Origin: Pseudoalteromonas sp. MM1
GTDB lineage: Bacteria; Pseudomonadota; Gammaproteobacteria; Enterobacterales; Alteromonadaceae
Assembly (NCBI RefSeq): GCF_030296835.1
Contig: NZ_AP027922.1
Coordinates: forward strand, 2,976,001-3,040,000
Reading direction: 5' to 3'
Length of the DNA: 64,000 nt
The translations under genes and the position numbers were made by a program. A model generated the notes under the pieces. That model did no database searches. It worked only from the letters and a program-made list of their open reading frames with translations, and was not told the origin of the DNA. Of the stretch, positions 19,823 to 29,008 are shown piece after piece (positions within the stretch are counted from its first letter, which is position 1; each line of letters opens with the position of its first letter).

Positions 19823-20668
19823 TTATTTAACGTCTTGAATTGAAACCACCATGTCGGGCCAATTACGTTGGTTTTCCATGCTGTACTCTGCACCTTGCTC
19901 ATCGGCGTATTTAAAACGTCTTAACGCAGGTGTTTGGCTTGTCGCTTGATATAACCAATAAGCTTCAGCGCGTAGCGCTTCTTGAATAGGTAAGTCGATT
20001 GACTCATACACTGCTTGTTTGGTCGCATTAATCGATTCGCTTGGCCAAAGCGCAATGCGTTTTGCAAGCTTATCAACGTATGGGCCTATTTCGTCTGGGT
20101 TTAGTGCGCGGTTAACGGTGCCGTAAAATTCGGCTTGGTCTGCGTCAAAATCATCGGCGCTCAGTACTATTTCAAGCGCTCGGCCTAAGCCTGTTTGACG
20201 CGCCATGCGCGATGCACCACCGCCACAAGGTAAAATACCCATGCCCACTTCCATTTGCATAAACTTAGCTTTACCGCGTGCAGCAAAGCGCATATCGCAT
20301 GCGAGCGCAAACTCATGGCCGCCGCCTCGGGCAAAGCCTTCTATTTTTGCAATGGTTGCTTGCGGTAATCTACTAATGCGCTCTAGCACAACTTGAAGGT
20401 CGAGCAGTTTTACTTCATTTCGTGGAACAGCCTTATCAGACATATCCTTTAAAAAATCGGTATCGGCATGCGAAACAAATATTTCTGGGTGAGCCGATTG
20501 AAATACCACCACTTTAATTTGTTTATCGGCTTCTAACTTTTGTGCCAACATTGTTAAATCTGCAAGCATTGGTAAACCTTGAACATTTACCGGCGCGTAG
20601 TCAAAAGCAACCGTTAAAATTCCACTATCTGCAATGGTATTGAATGTAGTAAACCCTTCGTATTTCAT
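19823..20668 (-). CDS. Enoyl-CoA hydratase/isomerase (crotonase) family protein
   Basis: The 281-residue protein has the crotonase core: VVVFQSAHPEIFVSHADTDFL as first oxyanion-hole strand and ATIAKIEGFARGGGHEFALACDMRFAA as the second. The segment MEVGMGILPCGGGASRMARQTG occupies the place of the usual EVxLGLxPGxGGTQRL block. It has a good ribosome site (AAAGGAT). The exact substrate is unknown, and the family includes hydratases, isomerases, hydrolases and decarboxylases. It is monocistronic with its own terminator. Confidence 0.85.
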   Translation of the reverse strand: MKYEGFTTFNTIADSGILTVAFDYAPVNVQGLPMLADLTMLAQKLEADKQIKVVVFQSAHPEIFVSHADTDFLKDMSDKAVPRNEVKLLDLQVVLERISRLPQATIAKIEGFARGGGHEFALACDMRFAARGKAKFMQMEVGMGILPCGGGASRMARQTGLGRALEIVLSADDFDADQAEFYGTVNRALNPDEIGPYVDKLAKRIALWPSESINATKQAVYESIDLPIQEALRAEAYWLYQATSQTPALRRFKYADEQGAEYSMENQRNWPDMVVSIQDVK

Positions 20669-21015
20669 AGCGTTATCCTTTGTTATTTTAAATAAATCAA
20701 TAAACGTTAAATGTTGTTAGCAACAATCAACTGAACGATTTACATTCTAGTAACTAAAGATAAATTTGATAATATTGATATTAAACGAATTAGTTTACTG
20801 TTATTTTTGATAATAATTGGTATTACTACCATCTCATTAGTAATTAGCCCTGTATGATTTTTAAACCATTACTTTTTTACGAACTGATTTAAACCATTAA
20901 ATAATACCAATCCGTATTAATACTTAATTATGCGGATTGGTATAAAACTTTCATTTTATTTGCACAATTTATTGCCATACTAAAACCTGCGTATATAAAT
21001 CGTTTTGGGGTAAAT
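20669..21015. other. Divergent intergenic region, no gene seen
   Basis: 347 bp between an enoyl-CoA hydratase-like gene (leftward) and the YHYH-protein gene (rightward). Very A/T-rich, with several TTGATAAT-like stretches around 20755-20825 that may be promoter elements and one clear inverted repeat listed separately. Confidence 0.5.
20904..20943. repeat. Palindromic extragenic repeat (ATACCAATCCG / CGGATTGGTAT)
   Basis: The 11-bp arm at 20904-20914 is exactly complementary to 20933-20943 with an 18-nt A/T-rich loop. I recall this arm sequence as a common intergenic palindrome in marine gammaproteobacteria, but copy number here is untested. Confidence 0.6.
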
Positions 21016-22314
21016 ATGAAATCAATTAAGCGAGGTCGCTTAAAAGCGCCTAGTGGTAATACTAAAAAGGGCAAGCTCGCATTTTGTCTGCTTAGTGCCA
21101 CGCTACTTTTATCTGCATGTGGTGAACATGCCAAAAACGACAATACACCAGCAACCTCTCAAGAAAAAACGGCCAAAAACACGCTTATTAATACCGATGC
21201 ATTTAATATTAAAGCCATGGTAAAGCTGCCACAAACTGTAGAGTGCACACTTGAAAACGGCATACAAACCCAGTGTGCTCAAGTGGTTTTAAAATATCAG
21301 CCCGACAACATTGAAGTAGGTCCTTTTTGCCCAGAAACGCTCGACGACGTTGGTGGAATTTGGGATTGGGATGGCACCGATGCAGGCCTATATAGATTAG
21401 ATAAAGCGTTTTTAACCATGCTTAACGAGCAAGGTTATACCTTTTACGATGAAGACGGCAACGTACATATTGTGGATAACGCGACCATTCGCCCTACCGT
21501 TGATCATGCATGTATTAATGTATCGGTAGATAAAAGCGTAGAAATTACCGCCCTTTTACCACTGCACCCTGTTATGTCTGAGCAATCAACAGCGTTGGGC
21601 ACAGTATCTAAAGTAGGTATAGCGCTTGCGGGTGTGCCTATTTTTTCGGATGCGCCAAGCGTGCAGCATACAGGGCATTTACCAGCGCTAGATACGTGCG
21701 CAGGCCATATTGATCCAGGTGGTTGGTACCATTACCACGGTACCGCCAGTGATATAGACAGCGTATATAAACACGAACATGTAAACGCTAACTGTAATAA
21801 CTTGACGCAAAAGCCAAGCGCCCTATTTGGTTATGCCTTTGATGGCTACCCAATTTACGGAAGCCAAGAAGTTGATGGTACAACCCCCGCCGAGCTTGAT
21901 AGCTGTAATGGCCACACAGGCCCTACGGGTGAAAACGGCACAGTTACTTACCACTATCATGCCAGTAATACGTTCCCTAATTTACCAAAGTGCTTAAAAG
22001 GCGTGGTTGCACAAAACAACTTTACGACCACAGCACAAGCGGGTGTAGGTGCTAAACCGCCCGAAGGTACAAAAATAACTCGCCATGAACCACCTGGTGG
22101 CGGTGGCCCAAAAGCAGGTGGCCCTAATGGTGGTGGCATGTCACCACCTGGGTTTGCTGAGGCAGCTAACAAACTAGGCGTTAGCGAAAACGCACTTATG
22201 CAAGCAATGCAAAATGCCGGCGGCCCTAATGCCGATTTAGCAGTGGTAGCAAAAGCACTTAACGTGACACCGGAGCAATTAAAAGCCGCCTTACCCGAAA
22301 AACCAAAACGCTAA
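21016..22314 (+). CDS. YHYH-domain lipoprotein
   Basis: A basic N-terminal stretch leads into a lipoprotein signal ending in LLSACGEH, so the mature protein is a lipid-anchored periplasmic or surface protein. The YHYH domain is clear, with WYHYHGTASD near residue 236 and TYHYHASNTFP near residue 311 together with several Cys (DTCAGH, NCNN, DSCNGH, KCLKG). A Gly/Pro-rich linker follows (about residues 355-385) and a helical tail ends in KPKR. YHYH proteins have no proven biochemical role. The His and Cys pattern suggests metal binding. Confidence 0.8.
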   Translation: MKSIKRGRLKAPSGNTKKGKLAFCLLSATLLLSACGEHAKNDNTPATSQEKTAKNTLINTDAFNIKAMVKLPQTVECTLENGIQTQCAQVVLKYQPDNIEVGPFCPETLDDVGGIWDWDGTDAGLYRLDKAFLTMLNEQGYTFYDEDGNVHIVDNATIRPTVDHACINVSVDKSVEITALLPLHPVMSEQSTALGTVSKVGIALAGVPIFSDAPSVQHTGHLPALDTCAGHIDPGGWYHYHGTASDIDSVYKHEHVNANCNNLTQKPSALFGYAFDGYPIYGSQEVDGTTPAELDSCNGHTGPTGENGTVTYHYHASNTFPNLPKCLKGVVAQNNFTTTAQAGVGAKPPEGTKITRHEPPGGGGPKAGGPNGGGMSPPGFAEAANKLGVSENALMQAMQNAGGPNADLAVVAKALNVTPEQLKAALPEKPKR

Positions 22315-22324
22315 TTAATCTAAA

Positions 22325-22390
22325 CTCTGGCTAAGAGATTTACTAACATATTGAACCATGGTGATATTTAAGTTTATTTTCTAGCCAGAG
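22325..22390 (+). terminator. Long-loop hairpin after YHYH gene
   Basis: CTCTGGCTA at 22325-22333 pairs with TAGCCAGAG at 22382-22390 across a 48-nt loop, followed by ACTTTTTG; it starts 11 bp after the YHYH stop. Function as a terminator is likely but not certain. Confidence 0.45.
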
Positions 22391-22473
22391 ACTTTTTGTA
22401 AATTCAACGCAATTAGCGCTGAAAATAGCTGCTCGAGATAAATTTATTATCTAAAGTTCAGGTTAAATACAAA

Positions 22474-22504
22474 TTACGGCAAGTGTTAAAAGCACTTGCC
22501 GTAA
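22474..22504 (+). repeat. Perfect 12-bp inverted repeat
   Basis: TTACGGCAAGTG (22474-22485) and CACTTGCCGTAA (22493-22504) flank a 7-nt loop. No T tract follows, so it may be a structured RNA element or protein site and not a terminator. Confidence 0.55.
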
Positions 22505-22704
22505 CAATTAGTTACGCTACTTAAAGCCTATAAAAGTTCCTAAAATCGTCAAAAATGTGAGAAAACGTTGGCTTGTGTCAAGAACAGTAAACGTTAGTAA
22601 AAAGCTGTAAACACAGCCGTGTTATCGGTTACATGTCAGTTACCATTCAGTTTAAAGCGCTAGTATTGAACCTAGTTATGTAACAACATACACGAGGCAA
22701 TAGT

Positions 22705-23472
22705 ATGAAACTGACTCAATTACTCCCTGCTCTACTTGCCATAAGTGCAGTATCTAACGCTGCATATGCAGCGCCCAATGAGCGAGAAAACACAAAAAGT
22801 TTTAATAATGAGCGCGCAAAACGCATCGAATACAAACGAGATGAGCGCCGCGATGATAAAAAACAGCGGATAGAATATAAAAAAAACAAAAGAGAAGATC
22901 GCAAACAAGCCAAACGCGAGCACCGCAAAGAGCAAAAGCGCAAAGTTGCCCATTACAAACAACAGCAACGCACACGTAATTATTTTAAACACAATCGCCA
23001 CAAGGTAGTTACCTACAGACCTGGGCGCTACTTTAACCATTTACCGCGCAATAGTGCATCTATCAGATTTAATGGCATTACGTTTACATTTAGTGATGGT
23101 ATTTACTACAGAAAAGCGAAAAGAGGCTACCATGTTGTTAAGCCACCAAGAGGTCTAAGAATACGCTCATTACCTAGGCACTACTCGCATTTTAAGCGTC
23201 ATAATACCACTTACTATACTTACCAAAATGTATATTACGTGGCAGACAATAATGGCTACAGAGTAGTTGATGAGCCTAAAATAGTGGTTAATCAGGCTAT
23301 AAAGGTAGGCAGTGCTAAAAATTATGATTTAGGCCAAACCTACGACACCCTCCCTATTTCGGCAGAAGCTGTCACGATTAATGATCAACAATATTTTAAG
23401 TACCAAGATATTTATTTTCTACCGCAAATAAATGGTGACGAAATAAAATATTTAGCTATAAATTTAGGGTAA
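22705..23472 (+). CDS. DUF6515-like secreted protein with very basic N-terminal region
   Basis: The 255-residue protein has a signal peptide (residues 1-22). An extremely Arg/Lys/Glu-rich helical segment follows (about 27-95), then repeats of the form ITFTFSDGIYYRKAKRGYHVVKPPRG and TTYYTYQNVYYVADNNGYRVVDEP, which match the DUF6515 pattern of Tyr-rich, Gly-rich beta repeats. Function is unknown. It has a good ribosome site (GAGG) and a strong terminator after it, and stands alone. Confidence 0.72.
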   Translation: MKLTQLLPALLAISAVSNAAYAAPNERENTKSFNNERAKRIEYKRDERRDDKKQRIEYKKNKREDRKQAKREHRKEQKRKVAHYKQQQRTRNYFKHNRHKVVTYRPGRYFNHLPRNSASIRFNGITFTFSDGIYYRKAKRGYHVVKPPRGLRIRSLPRHYSHFKRHNTTYYTYQNVYYVADNNGYRVVDEPKIVVNQAIKVGSAKNYDLGQTYDTLPISAEAVTINDQQYFKYQDIYFLPQINGDEIKYLAINLG

Positions 23473-23479
23473 TAATATT

Positions 23480-23513
23480 AAAAAGACTCTGTAGGATTAC
23501 TGAGTCTTTTTTT
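23480..23513. terminator. Bidirectional terminator
   Basis: AAAAAGACTC at 23480-23489 and GAGTCTTTTT at 23502-23511 form a 10-bp stem between convergent genes, with A and T runs on both sides. Confidence 0.85.
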
Positions 23514-23525
23514 AAAGGTTTTTAA

Positions 23526-24044
23526 TTATACATTATCGATTAGCAACCTGACCGAGACAACTACTATACTTGCTAACAAAGAAATTATTAATGGTATCAC
23601 CAGCGGAAGTAACATCATCCCCCCATCCCCTTTTATAAAAGTTGTTAACAGAGAAATATAAAGACTCCAAATAGCAAGGTAGGCTATACAATGATAGATA
23701 TAATGATCAGCAAAAATTAAAATGACGGGGCAATACCCAGCTAATAAAAAAGGGGAAACAACTAAAAAGACACTAAAGATAAATGTAAAATGCTCATACA
23801 CAGAAACCTGAAACTTTTTTATAATACTTCGTTTAGCTATTTCTTCCTGATATTTATCGGCCATAATCCCTGCAAACTCTTTTGAAGACATATTCATACT
23901 TTTAGCTTCATCAGAAAATTCTTTCGACCGCGCTTTATGCTTTTTAGCTTTGTGTGAACCAATTAAAAAGCTAAATAAAGTTAACAAGATCATTGCAAAC
24001 AATGCGTAATAACCATACTCAGGCTTAAACAAAGACATAAACAT
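23526..24044 (-). CDS. Membrane protein of unknown function, paired with the helicase gene
   Basis: The 172-residue protein has an N-terminal transmembrane helix (ALFAMILLTLFSFLIG), a charged cytoplasmic stretch (about 33-75) and three further hydrophobic helices. I recognise no family. It follows the helicase gene by 11 bp with its own AAAGGA ribosome site, so the two are probably co-transcribed. Pairing of a nucleic-acid enzyme with a small membrane protein is common in bacterial defence modules, but that reading is inference. Confidence 0.6.
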   Translation of the reverse strand: MFMSLFKPEYGYYALFAMILLTLFSFLIGSHKAKKHKARSKEFSDEAKSMNMSSKEFAGIMADKYQEEIAKRSIIKKFQVSVYEHFTFIFSVFLVVSPFLLAGYCPVILIFADHYIYHCIAYLAIWSLYISLLTTFIKGDGGMMLLPLVIPLIISLLASIVVVSVRLLIDNV

Positions 24045-24055
24045 TTTAATTCCTT

Positions 24056-26752
24056 TTACATTATCGAGTACGTTTCACACACCCTAAGCTTACTAATAAT
24101 GTGTTGTACACACGTACTTTTATCTACAACCCATAATCCATAACTTATTGGCAGTATATCAATGTTAGCGCGGCTAAATAATTTATAGGTATCGAGCTCA
24201 AAAAAATCAGCCCATGGCCCAGGAAAGCCAATTAAATTAATCGCAAGATATCGACCATTATACCGACAAAGAATATCAACATCCGTTCCGGCTATCGTGT
24301 AACCAGCCCACGTTTCTATTTTTAAACTAGTTAATTCACAGATAACACTTTGCTGAAATTTATCAATATCAGAGGTTACATTGTGAGTTGCTTCAAACTG
24401 CGTTATTGAACTTATATAACATCTTAGTAAATAATGCTCTGGCAATTGCGTTTCATCTATTGATAAAAATACACATTGTTTTTGCCTCGCTCGTGTAATA
24501 CACACATTAAATACATCTGCTTTATTAATATAAGCCGCAGCTCTTTTAGCATTATTATCTAGCGCAAAAGAGATAAGCATAATGTCTCGCTCCTCGCCTT
24601 GAAAACCGAATGGAGTGGCAGATCTCAGTTTATACTTTATTATCTCAGCTTCATTAAAGTGAGTTTCTATCTCTTTGGTAATATAATCAGCTTGGTTTCT
24701 AAAAGGCGAAACAACCCCAATGCTATGGCTGATCCCTGCGCTTTTATCATCATCAATTTGTTGCTTAATCGTGTTTATAATACTATCCGCCTCAAGATGA
24801 TTAATACCTGAACTATCTCGAGTTCCATTAACGCGTTGTACCAATAAGTTACCCGTACTTGTACAAGGTCTGTGCTGCATTATTTTTAACTTTGATTGAT
24901 AAAAATGTTCGTTACTAAAATTAATTAACTCAGGCTTGCTTCTAAAATGTTCATCTAAAAATGCCAGTTGTTTATTATCGTTTAATGCATTTAAGGTCAG
25001 ATCTAGAATAGAGTTATCACGATAGCTCATAACGCCTTTATCGCTAAAGCTCACATTATTCTTAGACATAAGCTGGGCTTCTTTGTTTTTTGCCAAAAAA
25101 GAGTAATGTTTTAACTGTTTAGTATCACCGACAATAATCGCTCTCTTTGCGCGATAAAGTGCAGGTAAACAACTACTGATGTTACATTGTGTCGCTTCGT
25201 CAATAATAACTAAGTCGAACATTTCGGTTTTTAACGGTAGAACTCTATACAAGGTATTTAAACTTACGAGCCACACCGGAAAAGCCGATAATAAAGCCTC
25301 GTATTCTATATTATCAAAAAGCTCAAACTGCCTTTTAGATGTGCGACTACGAATAGCTTGGTTAAATGCGTTTAACGATTTACGCTGAGTATCAATTAGC
25401 GCTTTAAGGTTTTTATTTTTTAACGCGCTTAAATAATTACTCGCCAGTTTTTCTCTTTTAAGTTGTTGGGTATTTATTTGCTCTAACGAAGACCACTGCT
25501 TTGCTAATTGCTTAATACCACGACGAGCAAATTTAATGTATAAATTGCTAAGCCATTCGATATTCTTATCTTCAAGATTTTTGAGTCTTTTACCTCTAAT
25601 TATGGCTCGGTGGCAAAACTGACTAAAGCGCAGTTCTAATTCATTTAATGAGGTATTTAGCTTGTTTAGTTCAGACTCAATAAGCGCGGGGTTATCTTGT
25701 TCATCCGCTAAGTACCCTGCTAATAAATCGGCAATATAATCTTTTAATTTTTTTAAAAATTCTTTTTGTCCGGCGCGTATGGATACATCGCTTAGCCCAA
25801 AGTTTTCATCAAGTTTATCGGCTATTACATCCAGTGCGGGATTATTGTTTGCTACAATAAGCACCGATTCTCCTCGCGCCATATGCTCAGCTGCAATCGC
25901 TGCAATGGTGTAGCTTTTCCCCGTGCCTGGCGGTCCAGAAACACAGCCTAAATTAATATTTGCGGCAATTGAGATAACTTTCTTTTGCGAAGCTGATAAT
26001 AGCCCAGGCAAATAATCGTACTTCAGGTTTTTATTTTTAATTGAAGGCTTCAAAGTGTCAATTAAACCGTTAATAGGCGGTGATAGTTCATCTGATTCAA
26101 TGATTTCTTCTAGCTCATGTAGAACACCTCGGCTACTATTTGAGCGCTCAGCAAAAACCAGCATAGAAGCAGGTAAAAGTGTTGGGGTTTTACTTTTTAA
26201 GGCTTTTTTTATTTCTTCAGAATCAGCAAGTTCAGGGTAGTTTAAAAGCTCAAATAGGTTCAGCGCTATCGGGCTTTTTTTTAATAATGAGGTCCAAAAA
26301 TAAGCTGACTCAATATCAGCTGTTTCATCAATACTTGTAAGCTTGTTACCCTGTGGTATTAATAGTTGAGTTAATGATTCATTTATGTCCGGTTGAGCAT
26401 CAGTAAGAGAAAAGTAATAGTCATCCTGTTCTTTTTCTATAACAGCTTCATTAAATAAGATAGGCGAAACAACCTGTTTCAACTCCCCCCTAACCTCAAG
26501 ATTACCAACTAATATAAAGCGTGTATAAAGTAGTACCCGCTCTCGCTGATAGATCTCTACACGCTTCATCATTTGCTTAGCAAAATCTGCAGGAATTGGA
26601 AGACGCGGTAAAAACCCAGAACCTAAATCATCTCGGCCTTGAAGAACAAAGCGATCCTCTTTTTTTAGTTTATTTAAATTCCATAAATTTAAATCTGCGC
26701 TATCTTCTCTATAGCAATCTCGATAATAAGAAAGTACATTTTTACTGCTCAA
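24056..26752 (-). CDS. Superfamily 1 (Upf1/DNA2-like) helicase with degenerate nuclease-like C-terminus
   Basis: The start is a TTG at 26752; no in-frame ATG lies before residue 61. An N-terminal domain of about 250 residues is unassigned. The helicase core has Walker A GPPGTGKS (residues 273-280), Walker B DLVIIDEA (513-520), motif III GDTKQL (542-547), ERDIMLISFAL and motif VI VCITRARQ (750-757). A helical insert lies at about 330-470. The C-terminal 90 residues resemble a PD-(D/E)XK/DUF559-like fold (GTDVDILCR ... LAINLIG), but the position expected to be Glu is N839, so cleavage activity looks lost. It is the first gene of a two-gene unit. The SF1 identity is firm and the biological role unknown. 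Confidence 0.85.
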   Translation of the reverse strand: MSSKNVLSYYRDCYREDSADLNLWNLNKLKKEDRFVLQGRDDLGSGFLPRLPIPADFAKQMMKRVEIYQRERVLLYTRFILVGNLEVRGELKQVVSPILFNEAVIEKEQDDYYFSLTDAQPDINESLTQLLIPQGNKLTSIDETADIESAYFWTSLLKKSPIALNLFELLNYPELADSEEIKKALKSKTPTLLPASMLVFAERSNSSRGVLHELEEIIESDELSPPINGLIDTLKPSIKNKNLKYDYLPGLLSASQKKVISIAANINLGCVSGPPGTGKSYTIAAIAAEHMARGESVLIVANNNPALDVIADKLDENFGLSDVSIRAGQKEFLKKLKDYIADLLAGYLADEQDNPALIESELNKLNTSLNELELRFSQFCHRAIIRGKRLKNLEDKNIEWLSNLYIKFARRGIKQLAKQWSSLEQINTQQLKREKLASNYLSALKNKNLKALIDTQRKSLNAFNQAIRSRTSKRQFELFDNIEYEALLSAFPVWLVSLNTLYRVLPLKTEMFDLVIIDEATQCNISSCLPALYRAKRAIIVGDTKQLKHYSFLAKNKEAQLMSKNNVSFSDKGVMSYRDNSILDLTLNALNDNKQLAFLDEHFRSKPELINFSNEHFYQSKLKIMQHRPCTSTGNLLVQRVNGTRDSSGINHLEADSIINTIKQQIDDDKSAGISHSIGVVSPFRNQADYITKEIETHFNEAEIIKYKLRSATPFGFQGEERDIMLISFALDNNAKRAAAYINKADVFNVCITRARQKQCVFLSIDETQLPEHYLLRCYISSITQFEATHNVTSDIDKFQQSVICELTSLKIETWAGYTIAGTDVDILCRYNGRYLAINLIGFPGPWADFFELDTYKLFSRANIDILPISYGLWVVDKSTCVQHIISKLRVCETYSIM

Positions 26753-27009
26753 AATTAAAACGCCTTATTAACATAGTGTATTTACTTATTATGACCTTTA
26801 AGCGCCCCTGTAATTAAAATAACAAGCTCACGCTAATAAGCATATTATACTTTTCTAAAATAAAAAATAAGGCAAATAATTACTATCAAACTATTACACC
26901 TTTAAATAAATTTAAATTAAACAGTGTGTTACATATTTATTCTCATAAAGTATAATAAAATGATAAGCTACAAAAAATGAGCGTAATGGATTACATAAAA
27001 AGAGGAAAA

Positions 27010-28020
27010 ATGAAAAGCATAATAACTTACAATGAAGATTTAAAAGAAAATAAGTGGGATGATTTTCACTTTGATTTAATCAAAATAAATACACTGCCAG
27101 TGTTTGAAAATTTAGATAGCTTTGATGCTATGGATATTTTTAGCGAGTCTATTTTTAAAGAAATACAAAATTTAACAGCTAAGAGTACGTTAAAGTTGCT
27201 CATTATTACCCCAGATACAACGTCTGAAAAAGTGTATGGTATTGCTTTTTTACAGGACAAAGAAATTTTAACAATGGAAGTAGAAGCAACGCCTCTATTT
27301 AACCAGTGGTTTAACTTAGTTAATGACGATTCCTCAACCCCAAAAATATACTCATTCACGAGTAACAGTAGTTCAGAACGACCCTTATTTGGTAATGAAA
27401 ACGACTATATATTTAAAGAAACTGGTAAATTTATTTGCAGCCAAGTTCCAAACAGCTTTGTTGCTGAAAAGTTAAGCAAAGAAAAAGCGGACTTTTTAAC
27501 GCCATTTATTGAGCTTAATGCATGCGATGACTTTAAATTGATAGAACAACATTTTAAAGCGTTGGTAAAACAAAATAGCCTCAATGTTATTGAGCCCAAA
27601 GACAACGATGCTATTTATGCTGAGTTTAAAAACGAAGCTGGCTTTGCATTTCCTGCTATACTAAAATCGTTTTTAACACTACATAATGGTGTCGAAAATA
27701 CAGCATTTATGGATGCCCAACGCATTTTAAAAGAATGGCGAGATTGGCAATCTATTTATAATGAATGGACTCAAGAAGAGCTATTCGACACCGATAATGA
27801 AAGCAATGTAAAAACCTTACCTATGTATGTTACTCCTTATTGGGTGCCATTTTTTAATCTAGGAGGTGGGAATTTTATAGCATTGGATTTTGCGCCAAAT
27901 ACCAAAGGCACACCTGGTCAAGTAATATCATTTGGCGCAGATGAACAAAGTGCCATTTACGAGGCTAATAGGTTAAGTGAGTTCCTAAAGAGCTTTATTA
28001 CTGCAGATAGCTCTGAATAA
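27010..28020 (+). CDS. SMI1/KNR4 (SUKH)-like protein
   Basis: I start it at the ATG at 27010, which has AGAGGA just upstream, over the first in-frame start at 26977. The 336-residue protein has an unassigned N-terminal half and a C-terminal half with the SUKH pattern: EFKNEAGFAFPAILKSFLTLHNG, then WVPFFNLGGGNFIALDF, then GQVISFGAD. SUKH proteins are often immunity proteins of polymorphic toxins, but many are stand-alone. It is divergent from the helicase gene, and no toxin gene is adjacent. Confidence 0.65.
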   Translation: MKSIITYNEDLKENKWDDFHFDLIKINTLPVFENLDSFDAMDIFSESIFKEIQNLTAKSTLKLLIITPDTTSEKVYGIAFLQDKEILTMEVEATPLFNQWFNLVNDDSSTPKIYSFTSNSSSERPLFGNENDYIFKETGKFICSQVPNSFVAEKLSKEKADFLTPFIELNACDDFKLIEQHFKALVKQNSLNVIEPKDNDAIYAEFKNEAGFAFPAILKSFLTLHNGVENTAFMDAQRILKEWRDWQSIYNEWTQEELFDTDNESNVKTLPMYVTPYWVPFFNLGGGNFIALDFAPNTKGTPGQVISFGADEQSAIYEANRLSEFLKSFITADSSE

Positions 28021-28123
28021 TTCAAATAGCTAAATAGCTCTAATAATTAAAGTATTTACCATATAGCACCTCCCGCTTAAATAAACGCTCTTATAGTTAC
28101 TTTAAGTGCGTTTACTTAATTTA

Positions 28124-28822
28124 TTAGACACTTAAATTACGTTCGAAATTTACAATATCAACGCCGACTTTTACTTTGTATAACTGTGCTAAGCGACCGC
28201 CAGATTTAACTTTTTCATCTAGTGTTTCAAACATACCAGCAGCTTCAATGCGCCTTATTATACTTTTACGCTGAACAGGTTTACCTATAATGGTTTCAAT
28301 GACTGACTTAAACTGCCCTACGGTAAAATGCTCTGGCAAACAATAAACCGGCGCCATTGAGTACAATGCTTTTTGTTTTAAACGCGCTTTAGCTTGCTCA
28401 ATAATATACTTGTGATCAAAAGCCACTGGCAAATTATTTACTTCATCTATATCTATCCACTTTGCATCATCAACCGTTTCTATATGGGTTGATACTTGCG
28501 CCTCTGCAATTAAAGCAAAATAAACTAAAGTGACACTAAACCCTCTAGGATCTCGATTAATACCTGAGTATGTTTGCAACTGCTCTAAATATTGAGGCGC
28601 CACACTGGTTTTTTCTTTGAGCTTTCTAAGCGCCGTCATACTTACGCTATCGTCAATATCTACGTCAACAAACCCACCTGGCAGCCCCCACCGACCTGCA
28701 AATGGCTCGCTCGCACGCTTAACCATCAGTACTTTTAGGGCACCGTTTTTAACAGTAAATAACACACTGTCGACTGTAAATAATGGATTTTTGTATTCAG
28801 TAATATCGTAATGATTAGTCAT
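28124..28822 (-). CDS. nrtR: NrtR-type transcriptional repressor of NAD metabolism (Nudix-like + winged helix)
   Basis: Started at the ATG at 28822 (MTNHYDITEYKNP), which begins directly with the Nudix fold. The N-terminal domain contains a degenerate Nudix box (GGFVDVDIDDS, then RKLKEKTSV where active enzymes have REUxEExGU). It is followed by a winged-helix domain (FTVGQFKSVIETIIGKPVQRKSIIRRIEAAGMF). This is the NrtR design, where ADP-ribose-like ligands relieve repression. The gene is divergent from a prs-like/nadV operon, and two matching palindromes lie in the shared promoter region, which supports the assignment strongly. Confidence 0.92.
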   Translation of the reverse strand: MTNHYDITEYKNPLFTVDSVLFTVKNGALKVLMVKRASEPFAGRWGLPGGFVDVDIDDSVSMTALRKLKEKTSVAPQYLEQLQTYSGINRDPRGFSVTLVYFALIAEAQVSTHIETVDDAKWIDIDEVNNLPVAFDHKYIIEQAKARLKQKALYSMAPVYCLPEHFTVGQFKSVIETIIGKPVQRKSIIRRIEAAGMFETLDEKVKSGGRLAQLYKVKVGVDIVNFERNLSV

Positions 28823-28840
28823 TGCATGCCCATGCAAAGT

Positions 28841-28859
28841 TAATGTCTTAGTGACACAA
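28841..28859. promoter_or_regulatory. Predicted NrtR operator 1 (near nrtR start)
   Basis: TAATGTC - 5 nt - GACACAA. The right half is identical to that of operator 2 and the left half differs at two positions. It lies 19 bp before the nrtR ATG and could mediate autoregulation. Confidence 0.65.
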
Positions 28860-28971
28860 TAAATTAAACACACCTCAATTTCAACCTACCGTTAAACTAC
28901 AGACATATTATTGATTCAGTGATTTAGTTTAAAAAACAGCTTGATTACTATAGGTACATTTGATAATTTAA

Positions 28972-28990
28972 TTGTGTCGCTAGGACACAA
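28972..28990. promoter_or_regulatory. Predicted NrtR operator 2 (near prs-like start)
   Basis: TTGTGTC - GCTAG - GACACAA is a perfect 7-bp inverted repeat with a 5-nt spacer, ending 18 bp before the prs-like ATG, a good position to block transcription of prs-nadV. Confidence 0.75.
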
Positions 28991-29008
28991 ACATTAAAAG
29001 GACAAAAA

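Larger units (their letters stand above)
22315..22704. other. 390-bp intergenic region with two hairpins
   Basis: No gene seen. It contains the long-loop hairpin at 22325-22390, a perfect 12-bp hairpin at 22474-22504 and then about 200 bp of promoter-side sequence before the basic-protein gene at 22705. Confidence 0.5.

Noticed and set aside
22716-23040. Minus-strand frames inside the basic-protein gene
   Set aside because: Shadows produced by the Arg/Lys-rich coding sequence on the plus strand.
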